Shown: positions 19,359 to 28,267 of the stretch, one piece after another | Layout: every line of letters starts with the position of its first letter | How positions within the stretch are numbered: position 1 is the stretch's first letter | Source: Candidatus Obscuribacterales bacterium | GTDB lineage: Bacteria; Cyanobacteriota; Vampirovibrionia; Obscuribacterales; Obscuribacteraceae | Assembly: GCA_019637435.1 (NCBI GenBank) | Contig: JAHBVO010000001.1 | Span: 1,054,001-1,118,000 of the forward strand | DNA length: 64,000 nucleotides | Direction: 5' to 3' | Notes under the pieces: generated by a model | What the model saw: only the letters and a program-made list of their open reading frames with translations | Told to the model about the DNA's origin: nothing | The model's database searches: none | Program-made: the position numbers and the translations under genes

Positions 19359-22250
19359 TCAGACTTCTTGTGGTTCTTGAACTTCCTGAACTTCGTTTAC
19401 TTCGGCGGCTTCGTAACCTTCGCTGTGATCTGCGCCTGTATCCGTCCCACCATCATCGCCACCAACAGAGATCATATCAATCTCACAATATGGCAGCGAG
19501 TTTAGAACGAGGTCCATTTCCTCTTCAGTGTAAGGGCACTCGGAAATGGCTATCCGAGAAAGATTCGGCATGTCTTTCAAAACTGTCAGATCCAGGTATG
19601 AAATGTTCGTTCCTACCATATTCAGATGTTCTAAAAGCGGGAGCGTCGCGATTAATGGAAGAATCTCAGAGCCGATTTGCGTTCCATTCAAATTCAAATG
19701 TCGCAGGCGCGTGAGTTTGTTCAAATGCATAATCGCGCGATTATCGATCAACGTGCCCTCAAGATTGAGTTCATGCAATTGTGATAGTTCAGATAAATGG
19801 CTGACACCATCGCTGGTGATATCCGTGCAAGAGAGATCCAGCACTTCCAGGCTAGTCAGACCTGATAAGTGTGCGGCTCCTTCGTCCGTAATCAGAGTGG
19901 AGCCGAGCCTGAGAGCTCGCATGGCGCGCAGTCCTCTGATATGGGCTAGACCAGCATCGCCAACTCTACTGTTGTTTAAATTCAGCCATCGAAGCGACGA
20001 TAATAACCTCAAGCAAACAAGACCGGCATCCTGAAATTGCACGCAGTTTTCCAAATCAATAGATTTTAGATTTATCAAATTGCTGATGGACGCGAGTCCG
20101 ATATCCGACACCTCTGTGTTCGATAGGTTGATCATCTGTAGCTTCGTGAGCTTGCCGATGTGAGTTAAACCAAGATCGGTGATATCGGTTCCGCTCAAAT
20201 TAAGCTCTTTCAATTTCGCATAATTCGAGAGAATCGCCAGCGTTTTATCTGTAATTTTGGACCGCGAGAAATCGAGCGAGCGAACGGAATTGAGGCGCGC
20301 AACCCAGGACATTCCTTCATCGGTGACGTTCCCTAATCGCAAATTTCTCAGTTTTACAAGGTCCTGAAGGTGACGAAGATCCTCGTCTTTGAGGCTTTGA
20401 GGAAAGTCGATATAGCGAAGTTCCTTCAAGGCGCTTACATGCTTCAGCGATTTGTTGGTCAACTTACCGCCCGCCATGCCTAAGAAGCTGACATAAGGTA
20501 GGTGCTGAATGTGAGCGATACCATCATCGGTGACACCGCTCATCGAAACGTCAAGTTCAACCAGGCGCTTCAAGTTTTTCATCGACTTGAGAGTTTCATT
20601 ACCCACGTCTTCGCTGCACTTGATGCTGATTGACTCCAGGTTCGTGAGCTTATCAATGCCGTGAATTCCGTCATCCTTGCAGGTGATGTTTGACAAATCC
20701 AGCTTCGTCAATGCCGGCAAATTATCAAGAACAATTGTTTCGCCTTCATATCTAATCGTCAGTTCCTTTAGTAGAGGAAGATCGCGAACGATAAACTTCA
20801 GGCGACTTTTGTGGTCTTCGAATTCCGGATCCGGCTCCATTGAGACAGCGCCAACATTCAGTCTCTCCAGTTTTTGCAGGTCACTGAACAAGGTGGTGCT
20901 GTCTCCGCGAATCAGCATGTTTCTCAGCGTCAAATCTCGAAGGTTTTCGAGTTTCGAAACATATATCATGCAATCGTCGCCGACTTCTTCTGCACGAATA
21001 ACAAGACGTTCCAAATTGTGCAATTGTCTCAGATGCGACAAACCGATCTCAGTGATACCATCGACACGTAACACGAGGCTGGTCAGTTCCGGGAAGTAGC
21101 GTAAACAGCCGAGACCTTTGTCGGTGATGTCGGCATAGACGATATAGAGTTCCTGTAGACCGCTTTCGATATTGAACTCGAGAAGCGCATCGTCTGTGAT
21201 ACCATCACCTTCCAGCAGTAAACTGCGCAGGCTGGAAATGCGTCCGAGTGCGCTCAGTCCTGCTCCTGTGCCGGAAATTTTACAATGCGAAAGTCGAACA
21301 TCGCGTAACGTGACCAGAGTGGCCAGATCGTCCAGGGCACCATCCCCGATATCACATGCCGTGAGCTGCAGATTGCGTAAATGTGGAAAGCGGAATAGTT
21401 CTTTCAACGAGTATTGCGGTAGGTCCAATCCTCCAAGACGCAGCTCTCGTAAACCGCTCAGATGACTGAGAGCCGACCAATTTGCGTCGGTAAGTTGATC
21501 TCCGATGAAATCGAGTGATTGAATATCGTCAGGTTTAAGCGCGGCCAGGTGGTTGAACGGCTCAGTTGCATCATTTAGTTCAAGGCGTACGAAATCGCGA
21601 CGAGAAACCTGAATCATGCCCTGCGCTTCACCGATATTGCGCCAGGTTCTCTGTCCACCATCGCCACTTTCGGCTATCCATACGGTTCCAATCGAGTACT
21701 CTTCCGGAAAACGAATAGTGCGGACTTTTCGAGAGATTATATGGCAGCGCGGCAACGCACGAACCAGTTCGTTGATACCATATTCGGTGACATTGGTGCC
21801 ATCAAGATATAGATTGCGCAGTCCCCGAAGCCCCTTCAAATACTCCAGACCTTCGTCTGTGATTGCAGTTCCGCCAAGGTCAAGCGTATGAAGGTTTTTC
21901 AAATTGTAGAGATACATCAAGCCGCGGTCGGAAATCGGGCTCTTCGGCAACGTCAGATAGCGCAGACCGCTTAGACCCTGGACAAAGGATAGTTCATGGT
22001 CTTTAATCGGACGCTGGCGGAAATCGAGAGATGCGAGGTCGCTCGGATTCAAAATGGAAAAATTAGCCAGATCGCAGGTCGGTGAGACCAGCAAGTGCAG
22101 ATAGCCCGCCAGAGGGACACTAACTTCGCCGTAGGCATCGCCAATCTGGCGTTCCCACCATTTGCTCTGGTCGTTCTCTTGATAGATTAGATAAAGACCG
22201 CCAAGCGATGTGTCGGTCGGAAAAACAATCGTCCTCTCCAGTCCTGTCAT
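19359..22250 (-). CDS. Giant leucine-rich-repeat protein with duplicated N-terminal module
   Basis: A 963-residue protein counted from the ATG at 22250; a TTG 38 codons upstream (22364) would overlap the transporter gene, so I chose the ATG. More than 25 repeats of about 24 residues carry patterns such as LTSLEVLDLSCTDITSDGVS and LHELNLEGTLIDNRAI, the type of RNI-like or cysteine-free LRRs where the turn is I(T/S)DxGL. A separate module of about 70 residues occurs twice (about 6-75 and 177-247). Both copies contain RTI-FP, a following S-GT/G, IG-A-G and then L--LD. There is no signal peptide or membrane segment, so it is probably cytosolic. The C-terminus is very acidic. Confidence 0.88.
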   Translation of the reverse strand: MTGLERTIVFPTDTSLGGLYLIYQENDQSKWWERQIGDAYGEVSVPLAGYLHLLVSPTCDLANFSILNPSDLASLDFRQRPIKDHELSFVQGLSGLRYLTLPKSPISDRGLMYLYNLKNLHTLDLGGTAITDEGLEYLKGLRGLRNLYLDGTNVTEYGINELVRALPRCHIISRKVRTIRFPEEYSIGTVWIAESGDGGQRTWRNIGEAQGMIQVSRRDFVRLELNDATEPFNHLAALKPDDIQSLDFIGDQLTDANWSALSHLSGLRELRLGGLDLPQYSLKELFRFPHLRNLQLTACDIGDGALDDLATLVTLRDVRLSHCKISGTGAGLSALGRISSLRSLLLEGDGITDDALLEFNIESGLQELYIVYADITDKGLGCLRYFPELTSLVLRVDGITEIGLSHLRQLHNLERLVIRAEEVGDDCMIYVSKLENLRDLTLRNMLIRGDSTTLFSDLQKLERLNVGAVSMEPDPEFEDHKSRLKFIVRDLPLLKELTIRYEGETIVLDNLPALTKLDLSNITCKDDGIHGIDKLTNLESISIKCSEDVGNETLKSMKNLKRLVELDVSMSGVTDDGIAHIQHLPYVSFLGMAGGKLTNKSLKHVSALKELRYIDFPQSLKDEDLRHLQDLVKLRNLRLGNVTDEGMSWVARLNSVRSLDFSRSKITDKTLAILSNYAKLKELNLSGTDITDLGLTHIGKLTKLQMINLSNTEVSDIGLASISNLINLKSIDLENCVQFQDAGLVCLRLLSSLRWLNLNNSRVGDAGLAHIRGLRAMRALRLGSTLITDEGAAHLSGLTSLEVLDLSCTDITSDGVSHLSELSQLHELNLEGTLIDNRAIMHLNKLTRLRHLNLNGTQIGSEILPLIATLPLLEHLNMVGTNISYLDLTVLKDMPNLSRIAISECPYTEEEMDLVLNSLPYCEIDMISVGGDDGGTDTGADHSEGYEAAEVNEVQEVQEPQEV

Positions 22251-22308
22251 GGTTTCTCTGCTTCGTTTTGCCAATACTCTTCCGGGCGGCACGCCCGACA
22301 GTAACGGA

Positions 22309-24276
22309 CTATCCTTCCGGTTTTGCAAACTTCGGGATGGTCTGTTCCATAAGGATATGCCCAATATTTACTACAGGAACACCCAGGTTATTTTCCAAAT
22401 CCTGCGCATAACGATCGGCAAGTTCCGGGTCAGTTCCTGTTCCGATAAAAACCTTCTTGAAAGGATGGGCTCGCTTCATATAAATCAAACCATCGACCAG
22501 TGTTTCCGGCAAAATCTTCACGGTGAGAACCATGTCGTGATGTTTGAAACTTGGCGCTATCTGTTGCGAAACAACACGCTGCAAAAGCTCGTACATAATT
22601 CCGCGCCGCGCTGACTCTTCCTCGGCGTGATACAGAATCACTTCCTTGGGACCGGGCTCCTCTCTTTCAAGCAGGCGGATCAGCGAATTCGCCAGGTTAC
22701 GTGCCTTAGCTCCGGCGGTGCAAAGCACGTAGGTGGGCAGGTCATCAGGCAATTCGGGGACGCTTGTAAATTTGCCCAAGCCAAGACGCAGGTCCGGAAG
22801 GTGTCGCAACCGGCTCTCGAGGAGACCCAGCCGATAGAAACACATGACCAGAAGAATGGCCAGCAGTACCTGTATTCCCAGAGGGCGGGCATCGTGCGCC
22901 GAAAAGATCAGCACGACCTCCGCGCCAAGGAGCACCAGAGTGCCTATCAATGGCGGGAGCGGGAAGTCGACGCCCCGGAAAGGTACCGTCAGTTTGGTGC
23001 GATACGGAGAGCGTGCCACTTTGACCGGCATTCGGAAGCGCATCATAATCACGCCCACACAGAATGATGCCATAACAGCGAGGAACGCCATGCCGTAGAC
23101 CTGACCCAGGTCTTCGACTTTGCCGGGCAAAACCATAATCATCAAACAGGTGACTGCCATAAAGAGCAGAACGATGTAAGGGTATCCGTGCATGTACGGA
23201 AGTTTGTGCTCCCAGCGCCTGAGCAGGAATGCAGGGAGATTTCCTTGTTTAGCCATCGTGGTGCACAGACCGATACAGCCGACATACGCGGTGTTGACGG
23301 CGGCAAATAGTGTCAGGCATGCATCAAATACCAGGATTTGCAGGAGTGTTTGCCCACCTTCGATATAAGCCAGACCGGAAAGGAGATTGTCTTTGTAAAG
23401 GGTGAGCTGCTCTTGGTTTAGCAACACAAGGCAAAGATAAGATGTAACCGGAGCGGTGAATCCCACGAGCAGAACTATTGAGAGATAAACCTTTTTCAGC
23501 GTTCGCCAGGTCGGAGTCTTCAGCTGCTCAACGATCTGTGCGGCTGATTCAAAGCCGGTGATGCCGAGGAATGCTGCAGCGCATCCGTGCAACATGTTTG
23601 CCGGGCTGATACTCGGCAAGTCTCGGAAAACGATTGTGAAGTCGACCTGACGCTGAAACGCGAGGTATAGTCCGTAAACATCGAGGCAAATCAAAAGTAG
23701 GAAGTGCCCAAGAGCGATGAAAAACACGGCGAACGCCGGTTCTTTCATGCCTTTGATGTTTGCAATGCCGAAGATGATGACCGGAACTAGAGCCACAATA
23801 AGGATATTGCCAGTCGACCAGTCCATCATGTTGTCGAACGAATCGAGGTAATAGGCTCCAGACAAGGCGCTCACGGCGGCAGTTGCCAGGTAAGAGAGAA
23901 TGGTCAAGGCGCCGACGAACATGGCAAGCCGTCTTCCGACGGTTTGCAAAACCATGATGTAGGCGCCGCCGTTGAAAGGGCTGACTGAGCAGCCTTCTTC
24001 GTATGTGATTTTGAAGAACCACATCATCAGGCAGACGAACAGAATGACAAGCGGCGCCGCAAATCCGACATACGGCATGATTACGCCCGTGCTGTAAAAC
24101 ACGGATGTACCTATGTCTGCACCGACAATGCCGGCTGCCATCCACCAGTTAAGAAGAGCGTCTTTGTCGTGGTGGTTTGGTGATTTCGGCGACGAGGATG
24201 TATCGATTTCTATTGGACCGGTCATAGCCGAGGTCTCGGCCGCGCCCAACATATCGTTGTTCTGCGAAGAGGACAT
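22309..24276 (-). CDS. APC-family amino acid/polyamine-type transporter with C-terminal nucleotide-binding-like domain
   Basis: This is a 655-residue permease. Twelve or so hydrophobic segments fill about 45-480. They begin with MAAGIVGADIGTSVFYSTG, which matches the unwound TM1 GxG motif that binds substrate in APC transporters; the later FLGITGFESAA matches the TM6 signature. The final 155 residues are soluble and resemble a universal-stress-protein-like Rossmann domain (YVLCTAGAKARNLANSLIR, then KKVFIGTGTDPELADRYAQD), a regulatory tail seen in some bacterial cation and amino acid permeases. The gene leads a leftward set with the LRR gene 58 bp downstream. The substrate cannot be determined. 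Confidence 0.9.
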   Translation of the reverse strand: MSSSQNNDMLGAAETSAMTGPIEIDTSSSPKSPNHHDKDALLNWWMAAGIVGADIGTSVFYSTGVIMPYVGFAAPLVILFVCLMMWFFKITYEEGCSVSPFNGGAYIMVLQTVGRRLAMFVGALTILSYLATAAVSALSGAYYLDSFDNMMDWSTGNILIVALVPVIIFGIANIKGMKEPAFAVFFIALGHFLLLICLDVYGLYLAFQRQVDFTIVFRDLPSISPANMLHGCAAAFLGITGFESAAQIVEQLKTPTWRTLKKVYLSIVLLVGFTAPVTSYLCLVLLNQEQLTLYKDNLLSGLAYIEGGQTLLQILVFDACLTLFAAVNTAYVGCIGLCTTMAKQGNLPAFLLRRWEHKLPYMHGYPYIVLLFMAVTCLMIMVLPGKVEDLGQVYGMAFLAVMASFCVGVIMMRFRMPVKVARSPYRTKLTVPFRGVDFPLPPLIGTLVLLGAEVVLIFSAHDARPLGIQVLLAILLVMCFYRLGLLESRLRHLPDLRLGLGKFTSVPELPDDLPTYVLCTAGAKARNLANSLIRLLEREEPGPKEVILYHAEEESARRGIMYELLQRVVSQQIAPSFKHHDMVLTVKILPETLVDGLIYMKRAHPFKKVFIGTGTDPELADRYAQDLENNLGVPVVNIGHILMEQTIPKFAKPEG

Positions 24277-24488
24277 TTTGGATTCTTTTGTTACTGACTC
24301 TGCCGAAGGTGTTAATCGACAGAGACAGTGTAGCTAAAAGTCACAAATGTTTTAGTGCTTTTATCGAGATGTTATCGCTGTAAAACGCTACTCTAAGCGT
24401 AATTTTAGGACTGCGATCACATTTTTACTAAAAGCATTAGTAGAAATGAAAGCATTTTGAAAGCCACGGGCTTTATGTTAGCTCGGTT

Positions 24489-25712
24489 ATGGATGCTCAT
24501 GGAAACGCCATTCATATCGACACCTTGTTGGCATTACTGCTCGTTGCCTCCGGTACCGCAGTAATAACCAAGTGGGTGCCGATCCCCTACTCAGTCGCGC
24601 TTGTGATAGCGGGACTTCTGATTGGCTTGTCCGGCGTGATTCCGCCTATCTCGATGACGCCGGAATTAGTCCTCTTGATTTTCCTGCCGGCTCTATTGTT
24701 CGAAGCCTCCTGGAATCTTGACATTAAGGCGCTGCGCCGCGACTGGCGTTCCATCAGCGCTTTAGCTACTGTCGGCGTTGTTGTGTGCATGCTCGCTGTG
24801 GCCGCCGTGCTCTATATTTCCGGTGGCTTCAATTTGCAGACCGCTCTGCTATTCGGTGCAATGGTCGCGGCTACCGACCCGGTGTCGGTGATTGCGCTGT
24901 TTCGGCAGATGGGCGTGGACGAGCGGCTCACCATGATTCTTGAGGGCGAAAGTCTTTTTAACGATGGTACGGCAGTTGTTCTTTTCAAAATCGTCCTTGG
25001 AGTCGTGCTGACAAAGCAGGTTTTCTCTTTTGGCAACACTATTGGCGCCTTCGCATTTGTCGTTTTTGGTGGTATTGCTCTTGGTGCCGGTCTTGGGCTT
25101 CTCGCTTCCAAAATTACTCGAGCATTCGAAGACCATTTGCTCGAAATTACTTTGACGATGGTCACCGCATATGGTGCTTATTTACTTGCGGAACATTTGC
25201 ACGTGTCGGCGATTATGAGTGTTGTCTCTGCCGGAGTTGTAGTGGGCAATTATGGAAGTCGTTCCGGTATGAGCGAAAGCACTCGCATGGCGGTGAATTC
25301 GTTCTGGGAATATGCGGCATTTCTTGTCAATTCTCTGCTCTTTCTATTGATCGGATTGCAAGTGAACTGGCAGCTGCTGTTGAAGCATTCTCATGTTATC
25401 GGGTTGGGTGTCCTTGCTGTTTTCGTTGCGAGAGCTCTTGTAGTCTATGGTCTGTGTCCTTTCGTCTCTACCGGTAGGAAACCGATTCCAGTTGCTTGGC
25501 GGCATGTGATGTTTTGGGGCGGTTTGCGAGGAGCCCTGGTGATGGCGTTGGCCCTCTCTCTGCCGATGTCTTTTCCTGAGCGTGAAGTGATTATCAATAT
25601 GACTTTTGGAGTGGTTTTATTCACTCTGCTCGTGCCGGGGCTCTCTATGGAACCGTTGCTTCGCGTTCTCGGTCTGGAGCCGGAAGGAAGAGAAGTCGAA
25701 GCACCGGTTTGA
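24489..25712 (+). CDS. CPA1-family Na+/H+ antiporter
   Basis: A 407-residue cation/proton antiporter with about 12 membrane segments. Diagnostic parts are LIFLPALLFEASWNLD in the second to third segments, AATDPVSVIALFRQMG with the essential Asp pair region (ATDP), and EGESLFNDGTAVVLF with the conserved acidic and Asn residues. The final segments have FWGGLRGALVMALALSLP. This is the NhaP/NHE-like core without the cytosolic tail found in its paralogue at 34.1-35.8 kb. The gene is divergent from the APC transporter across a 212-bp gap and faces the histidine kinase tail-to-tail. Confidence 0.93.
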   Translation: MDAHGNAIHIDTLLALLLVASGTAVITKWVPIPYSVALVIAGLLIGLSGVIPPISMTPELVLLIFLPALLFEASWNLDIKALRRDWRSISALATVGVVVCMLAVAAVLYISGGFNLQTALLFGAMVAATDPVSVIALFRQMGVDERLTMILEGESLFNDGTAVVLFKIVLGVVLTKQVFSFGNTIGAFAFVVFGGIALGAGLGLLASKITRAFEDHLLEITLTMVTAYGAYLLAEHLHVSAIMSVVSAGVVVGNYGSRSGMSESTRMAVNSFWEYAAFLVNSLLFLLIGLQVNWQLLLKHSHVIGLGVLAVFVARALVVYGLCPFVSTGRKPIPVAWRHVMFWGGLRGALVMALALSLPMSFPEREVIINMTFGVVLFTLLVPGLSMEPLLRVLGLEPEGREVEAPV

Positions 25713-25726
25713 GCGTTCAAAAGCGT

Positions 25727-27250
25727 TCAAGACTTCGATTGCATCTCCTGGACTTTTGGCGTTTTCGCGCCTGATTGAGAGCCCGGCTTGGTGCCATTTT
25801 TCTGTTTGACCGCAGAACCGCCGCGTGTTGTGTCGGAACTGTCCGCTCCTCCTGAAGGCGTTTGCTGCAGTTTTGGAAAAATCACTGTGAACTTTGTGCC
25901 CTTGTTGTTCTTGCCGGAATCTATACGGACAGTAGCTCTGTGTATTCTCGCTATTTCTGAGACGATCGAAAGTCCCAGACCACTTCCGCTTACGTCCAGA
26001 TTGATCGCTTTTTCCATCCTGTAGAAGCGCTCAAAAACTTTCGGACGCTCTTCGGGCGGTATTCCCAAACCATCGTCCTCCACTATTAGGGTAGCGTTTT
26101 CATTGTTGGTTACGACGACACTCACGTGACCACCGGGACTGTTGTATTTGATGGCGTTTTCGATAAGATTGCTGGTCAATTCTTTTAAACTGATCGCGTC
26201 ACCTCTTATATACGTGGGTGTTTCCGGATGATCCAGATCGACTTCGATGTTTAAACGAATTGATTCTAAGACTGCGTCAGTGAGCGCGTTTTCCGCAACA
26301 CAATTTAAGTCGATAACATCATACGACTGTAGTAACGAATCGTTCTGTTCAGCTCTGGAAAGACTTAAAAGTTGCTGCACTGTTCTAATAATTCTGTCCA
26401 CGCCATCGCCCATTTGATTCAGCATCTTGAGCGTTTCCTGATCGACTGAGCTTTTCTCGAGCAGCTCGATGTAGGTTTTTAAACCAGCCAGAGGCGTTCT
26501 CAATTGATGAGCTGCATTCGCTGCAAATCGATGTTGTTTTTCAACGTCAGCCGAAATACGCAGAAACAAACCGTTGAGAGCGGTCAAGAATGACTTTACT
26601 TCGTATGGTGCATTCTCTTCGTGGATCGGCGACAAATCCGTGGGCGCGCGTCTTTGAACCAGTTCGCCGATTGTTCTCAGCGGTTTAATACCTTTCTCAA
26701 TTGAAATCCAAACAGCCAATACCGCGAGTGACAGTAGTATCATCTGCGGTATCACGATACCGAGGAGCAGTTTTCGTCGATATTCTTTTCGAGAGTTCAG
26801 AGTCTCGCCCACTTCGATTATCAGATAACCGGACTTGAGTTCGGGCACAGAAATTCGTGTTGACGCAACTCTGAAGACTTTATTGTCAATGACCTCATAG
26901 CGCAATCCAGCCATCTCCCCAGTGGGTACGGCTAACGGTGGATTGGGAAGTCCCATGTCTTTGGTAAGCAGTTCTCCCTCTGATGAAAACAATTCATAGA
27001 CGAAGTCGTCCTTGTTTTCGTGCGTCAAAATCGTAATTGTTCGTTTGGGCAGTTGTTCAATCGAAACCCGATCGCCATTGAAAACAAGGCGGCTGGTGAG
27101 AGAGTCCATCGAGTTTATCAAGGTCCTATCGTACGCTTCTCTGGATAGATACATCGAAAGAACGTACGAAACCACTGCTGATACTATGAGTAGTATCAGC
27201 AGTGGGGTCATCAACCAGACTTGCATCTGGCGACGAATTGAGTTTTTCAT
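25727..27250 (-). CDS. Two-component sensor histidine kinase (TctE/QseC type)
   Basis: A 507-residue membrane kinase. Membrane segments lie at about 12-32 and 162-182, enclosing an extracytoplasmic sensor region of about 130 residues that fits the 2CSK_N-type fold. A HAMP-like linker follows, then HisKA with the phosphorylated His in FAANAAHQLRTPLAGLKTY, and HATPase motifs NLIENAIKYNSPGG, VEDDGLGIP and GSGLGLSIVSEIA. A Ser/Lys/Gln-rich tail (about 470-507) is not part of the catalytic core. The start ATG overlaps the stop of the response regulator gene (ATGA), making a classic regulator-kinase pair. Confidence 0.95.
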   Translation of the reverse strand: MKNSIRRQMQVWLMTPLLILLIVSAVVSYVLSMYLSREAYDRTLINSMDSLTSRLVFNGDRVSIEQLPKRTITILTHENKDDFVYELFSSEGELLTKDMGLPNPPLAVPTGEMAGLRYEVIDNKVFRVASTRISVPELKSGYLIIEVGETLNSRKEYRRKLLLGIVIPQMILLSLAVLAVWISIEKGIKPLRTIGELVQRRAPTDLSPIHEENAPYEVKSFLTALNGLFLRISADVEKQHRFAANAAHQLRTPLAGLKTYIELLEKSSVDQETLKMLNQMGDGVDRIIRTVQQLLSLSRAEQNDSLLQSYDVIDLNCVAENALTDAVLESIRLNIEVDLDHPETPTYIRGDAISLKELTSNLIENAIKYNSPGGHVSVVVTNNENATLIVEDDGLGIPPEERPKVFERFYRMEKAINLDVSGSGLGLSIVSEIARIHRATVRIDSGKNNKGTKFTVIFPKLQQTPSGGADSSDTTRGGSAVKQKNGTKPGSQSGAKTPKVQEMQSKS

Positions 27251-28044
27251 TGTTGATGAAGCGGTTGATGTTGTTGATGTTGTTGAGGTTGTTGTTGCTG
27301 CTGTTGTTGCTGCTGCTGCTGCTGTTGCATTGGCTGCGGCTGATGCTGCTGCTGTAGCTGCGACGGCTGTTGCTGTTGCGCAGGCGGCTCGAGAATGTAA
27401 CCGAGACCGCGAATAGTCCGCACGTTGATGCCGGAACCCTCCAGCTTCTTGCGCAGACGATGCACAATAATTTCAATTGCATTGAAGCTAATTGAAGATT
27501 CCCAGTTCGACAGATGCTCGGTGATTTGTTGTTTGTTAACCACTTTGCCTGCCTTTTGCAACAGGAGCTCTAGAACTGCAACTTCTCTTGCCGACAGGTC
27601 GACAGCTTGTCCGTTTACATTAAGACGTCTGCCTACTGTGTCGTAGCAAAAACCGTTGTATTTGATTTCTGTTTGATTGCTCCAATTTCCTTTGCGGAGA
27701 AGAGCGCGGATTCTGGCTTCCAACTCATCAAGATGGAAAGGTTTGGTCATGTAGTCGTTAGCTCCGAGATCGAGACCGGTTATACGGTCCTTCACTCCAT
27801 CGCGAGCCGTTAAGATTACGACTGGCGTTGGCTGACCTCTCTGGCGGAGGCGCGTCAGCACTTCCAGCCCATCAAGATCAGGCAGCCCAAGGTCCAAAAT
27901 CACCAAATCGTATGGTGTGACGGTAAGAGCGTTGTCTGCGTCAGGACCTGTTTTGACCTGGTCGACTAGGTACCCATTTTGCGAAAGCGCCAGATGAATT
28001 CCCTTGGAAAGCATTTGGTCGTCTTCTGCTAGTAGTATTCGCAC
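27247..28044 (-). CDS. OmpR-family response regulator with polyglutamine C-terminal tail
   Basis: The partner of the adjacent kinase. The best start is GTG at 28044, with GAGG 8 bases upstream, giving the usual receiver N-terminus (VRILLAEDD) and 265 residues; an ATG at 28098 would add 18 unlikely residues. The receiver domain has Asp8/Asp9, phospho-accepting Asp51, Thr79 and Lys101. A winged-helix DNA-binding domain follows (about 125-219), ending at the normal TIRGLGYILEPP. Beyond it come 46 residues that are almost only Gln with some Pro, Met and His, including 13 Gln in a row. Such a tail is not a known part of this family. Confidence 0.95.
   Translation of the reverse strand: MRILLAEDDQMLSKGIHLALSQNGYLVDQVKTGPDADNALTVTPYDLVILDLGLPDLDGLEVLTRLRQRGQPTPVVILTARDGVKDRITGLDLGANDYMTKPFHLDELEARIRALLRKGNWSNQTEIKYNGFCYDTVGRRLNVNGQAVDLSAREVAVLELLLQKAGKVVNKQQITEHLSNWESSISFNAIEIIVHRLRKKLEGSGINVRTIRGLGYILEPPAQQQQPSQLQQQHQPQPMQQQQQQQQQQQQQPQQHQQHQPLHQQ
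27250..27387 (-). repeat. CAG/CAA tract coding a polyglutamine tail
   Basis: Codons for the last 46 residues of the response regulator. The longest run (27289-27327) is 13 consecutive Gln codons with five CAG in a row and interruptions by CAA. Mixed codons limit slippage, but the tract could still vary in length between strains. Confidence 0.9.
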
Positions 28045-28267
28045 GGCGTTAACCTCGTTGTGACGCGTTCTTAGAGATAATAGCAAATGGGTCGTCAAGT
28101 GAAGCCAGAATGGCGAAACAAATTTTCCACCTCCAGGATAATAAGATCTGATATCTTTTGTAGCTGTAGCTTATCTCTATCCTAGCAGTGCCAGGTGCCA
28201 GACCGCGCATTCTGTCCCAGAGCTTGCCAGGGTAAGTTCGTAACTTTAATTCGGAGTTTGGACCATC

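Noticed and set aside
22251..22364. TTG start of the LRR protein inside the transporter gene
   Set aside because: It overlaps a well-supported gene and adds a basic segment unlike the rest; the ATG at 22250 is preferred.
27012..27416. 134-residue plus-strand ORF rich in Val and Ala
   Set aside because: It is the antisense reading of the kinase start and the CAG/CAA tract; its composition follows from the repeat.
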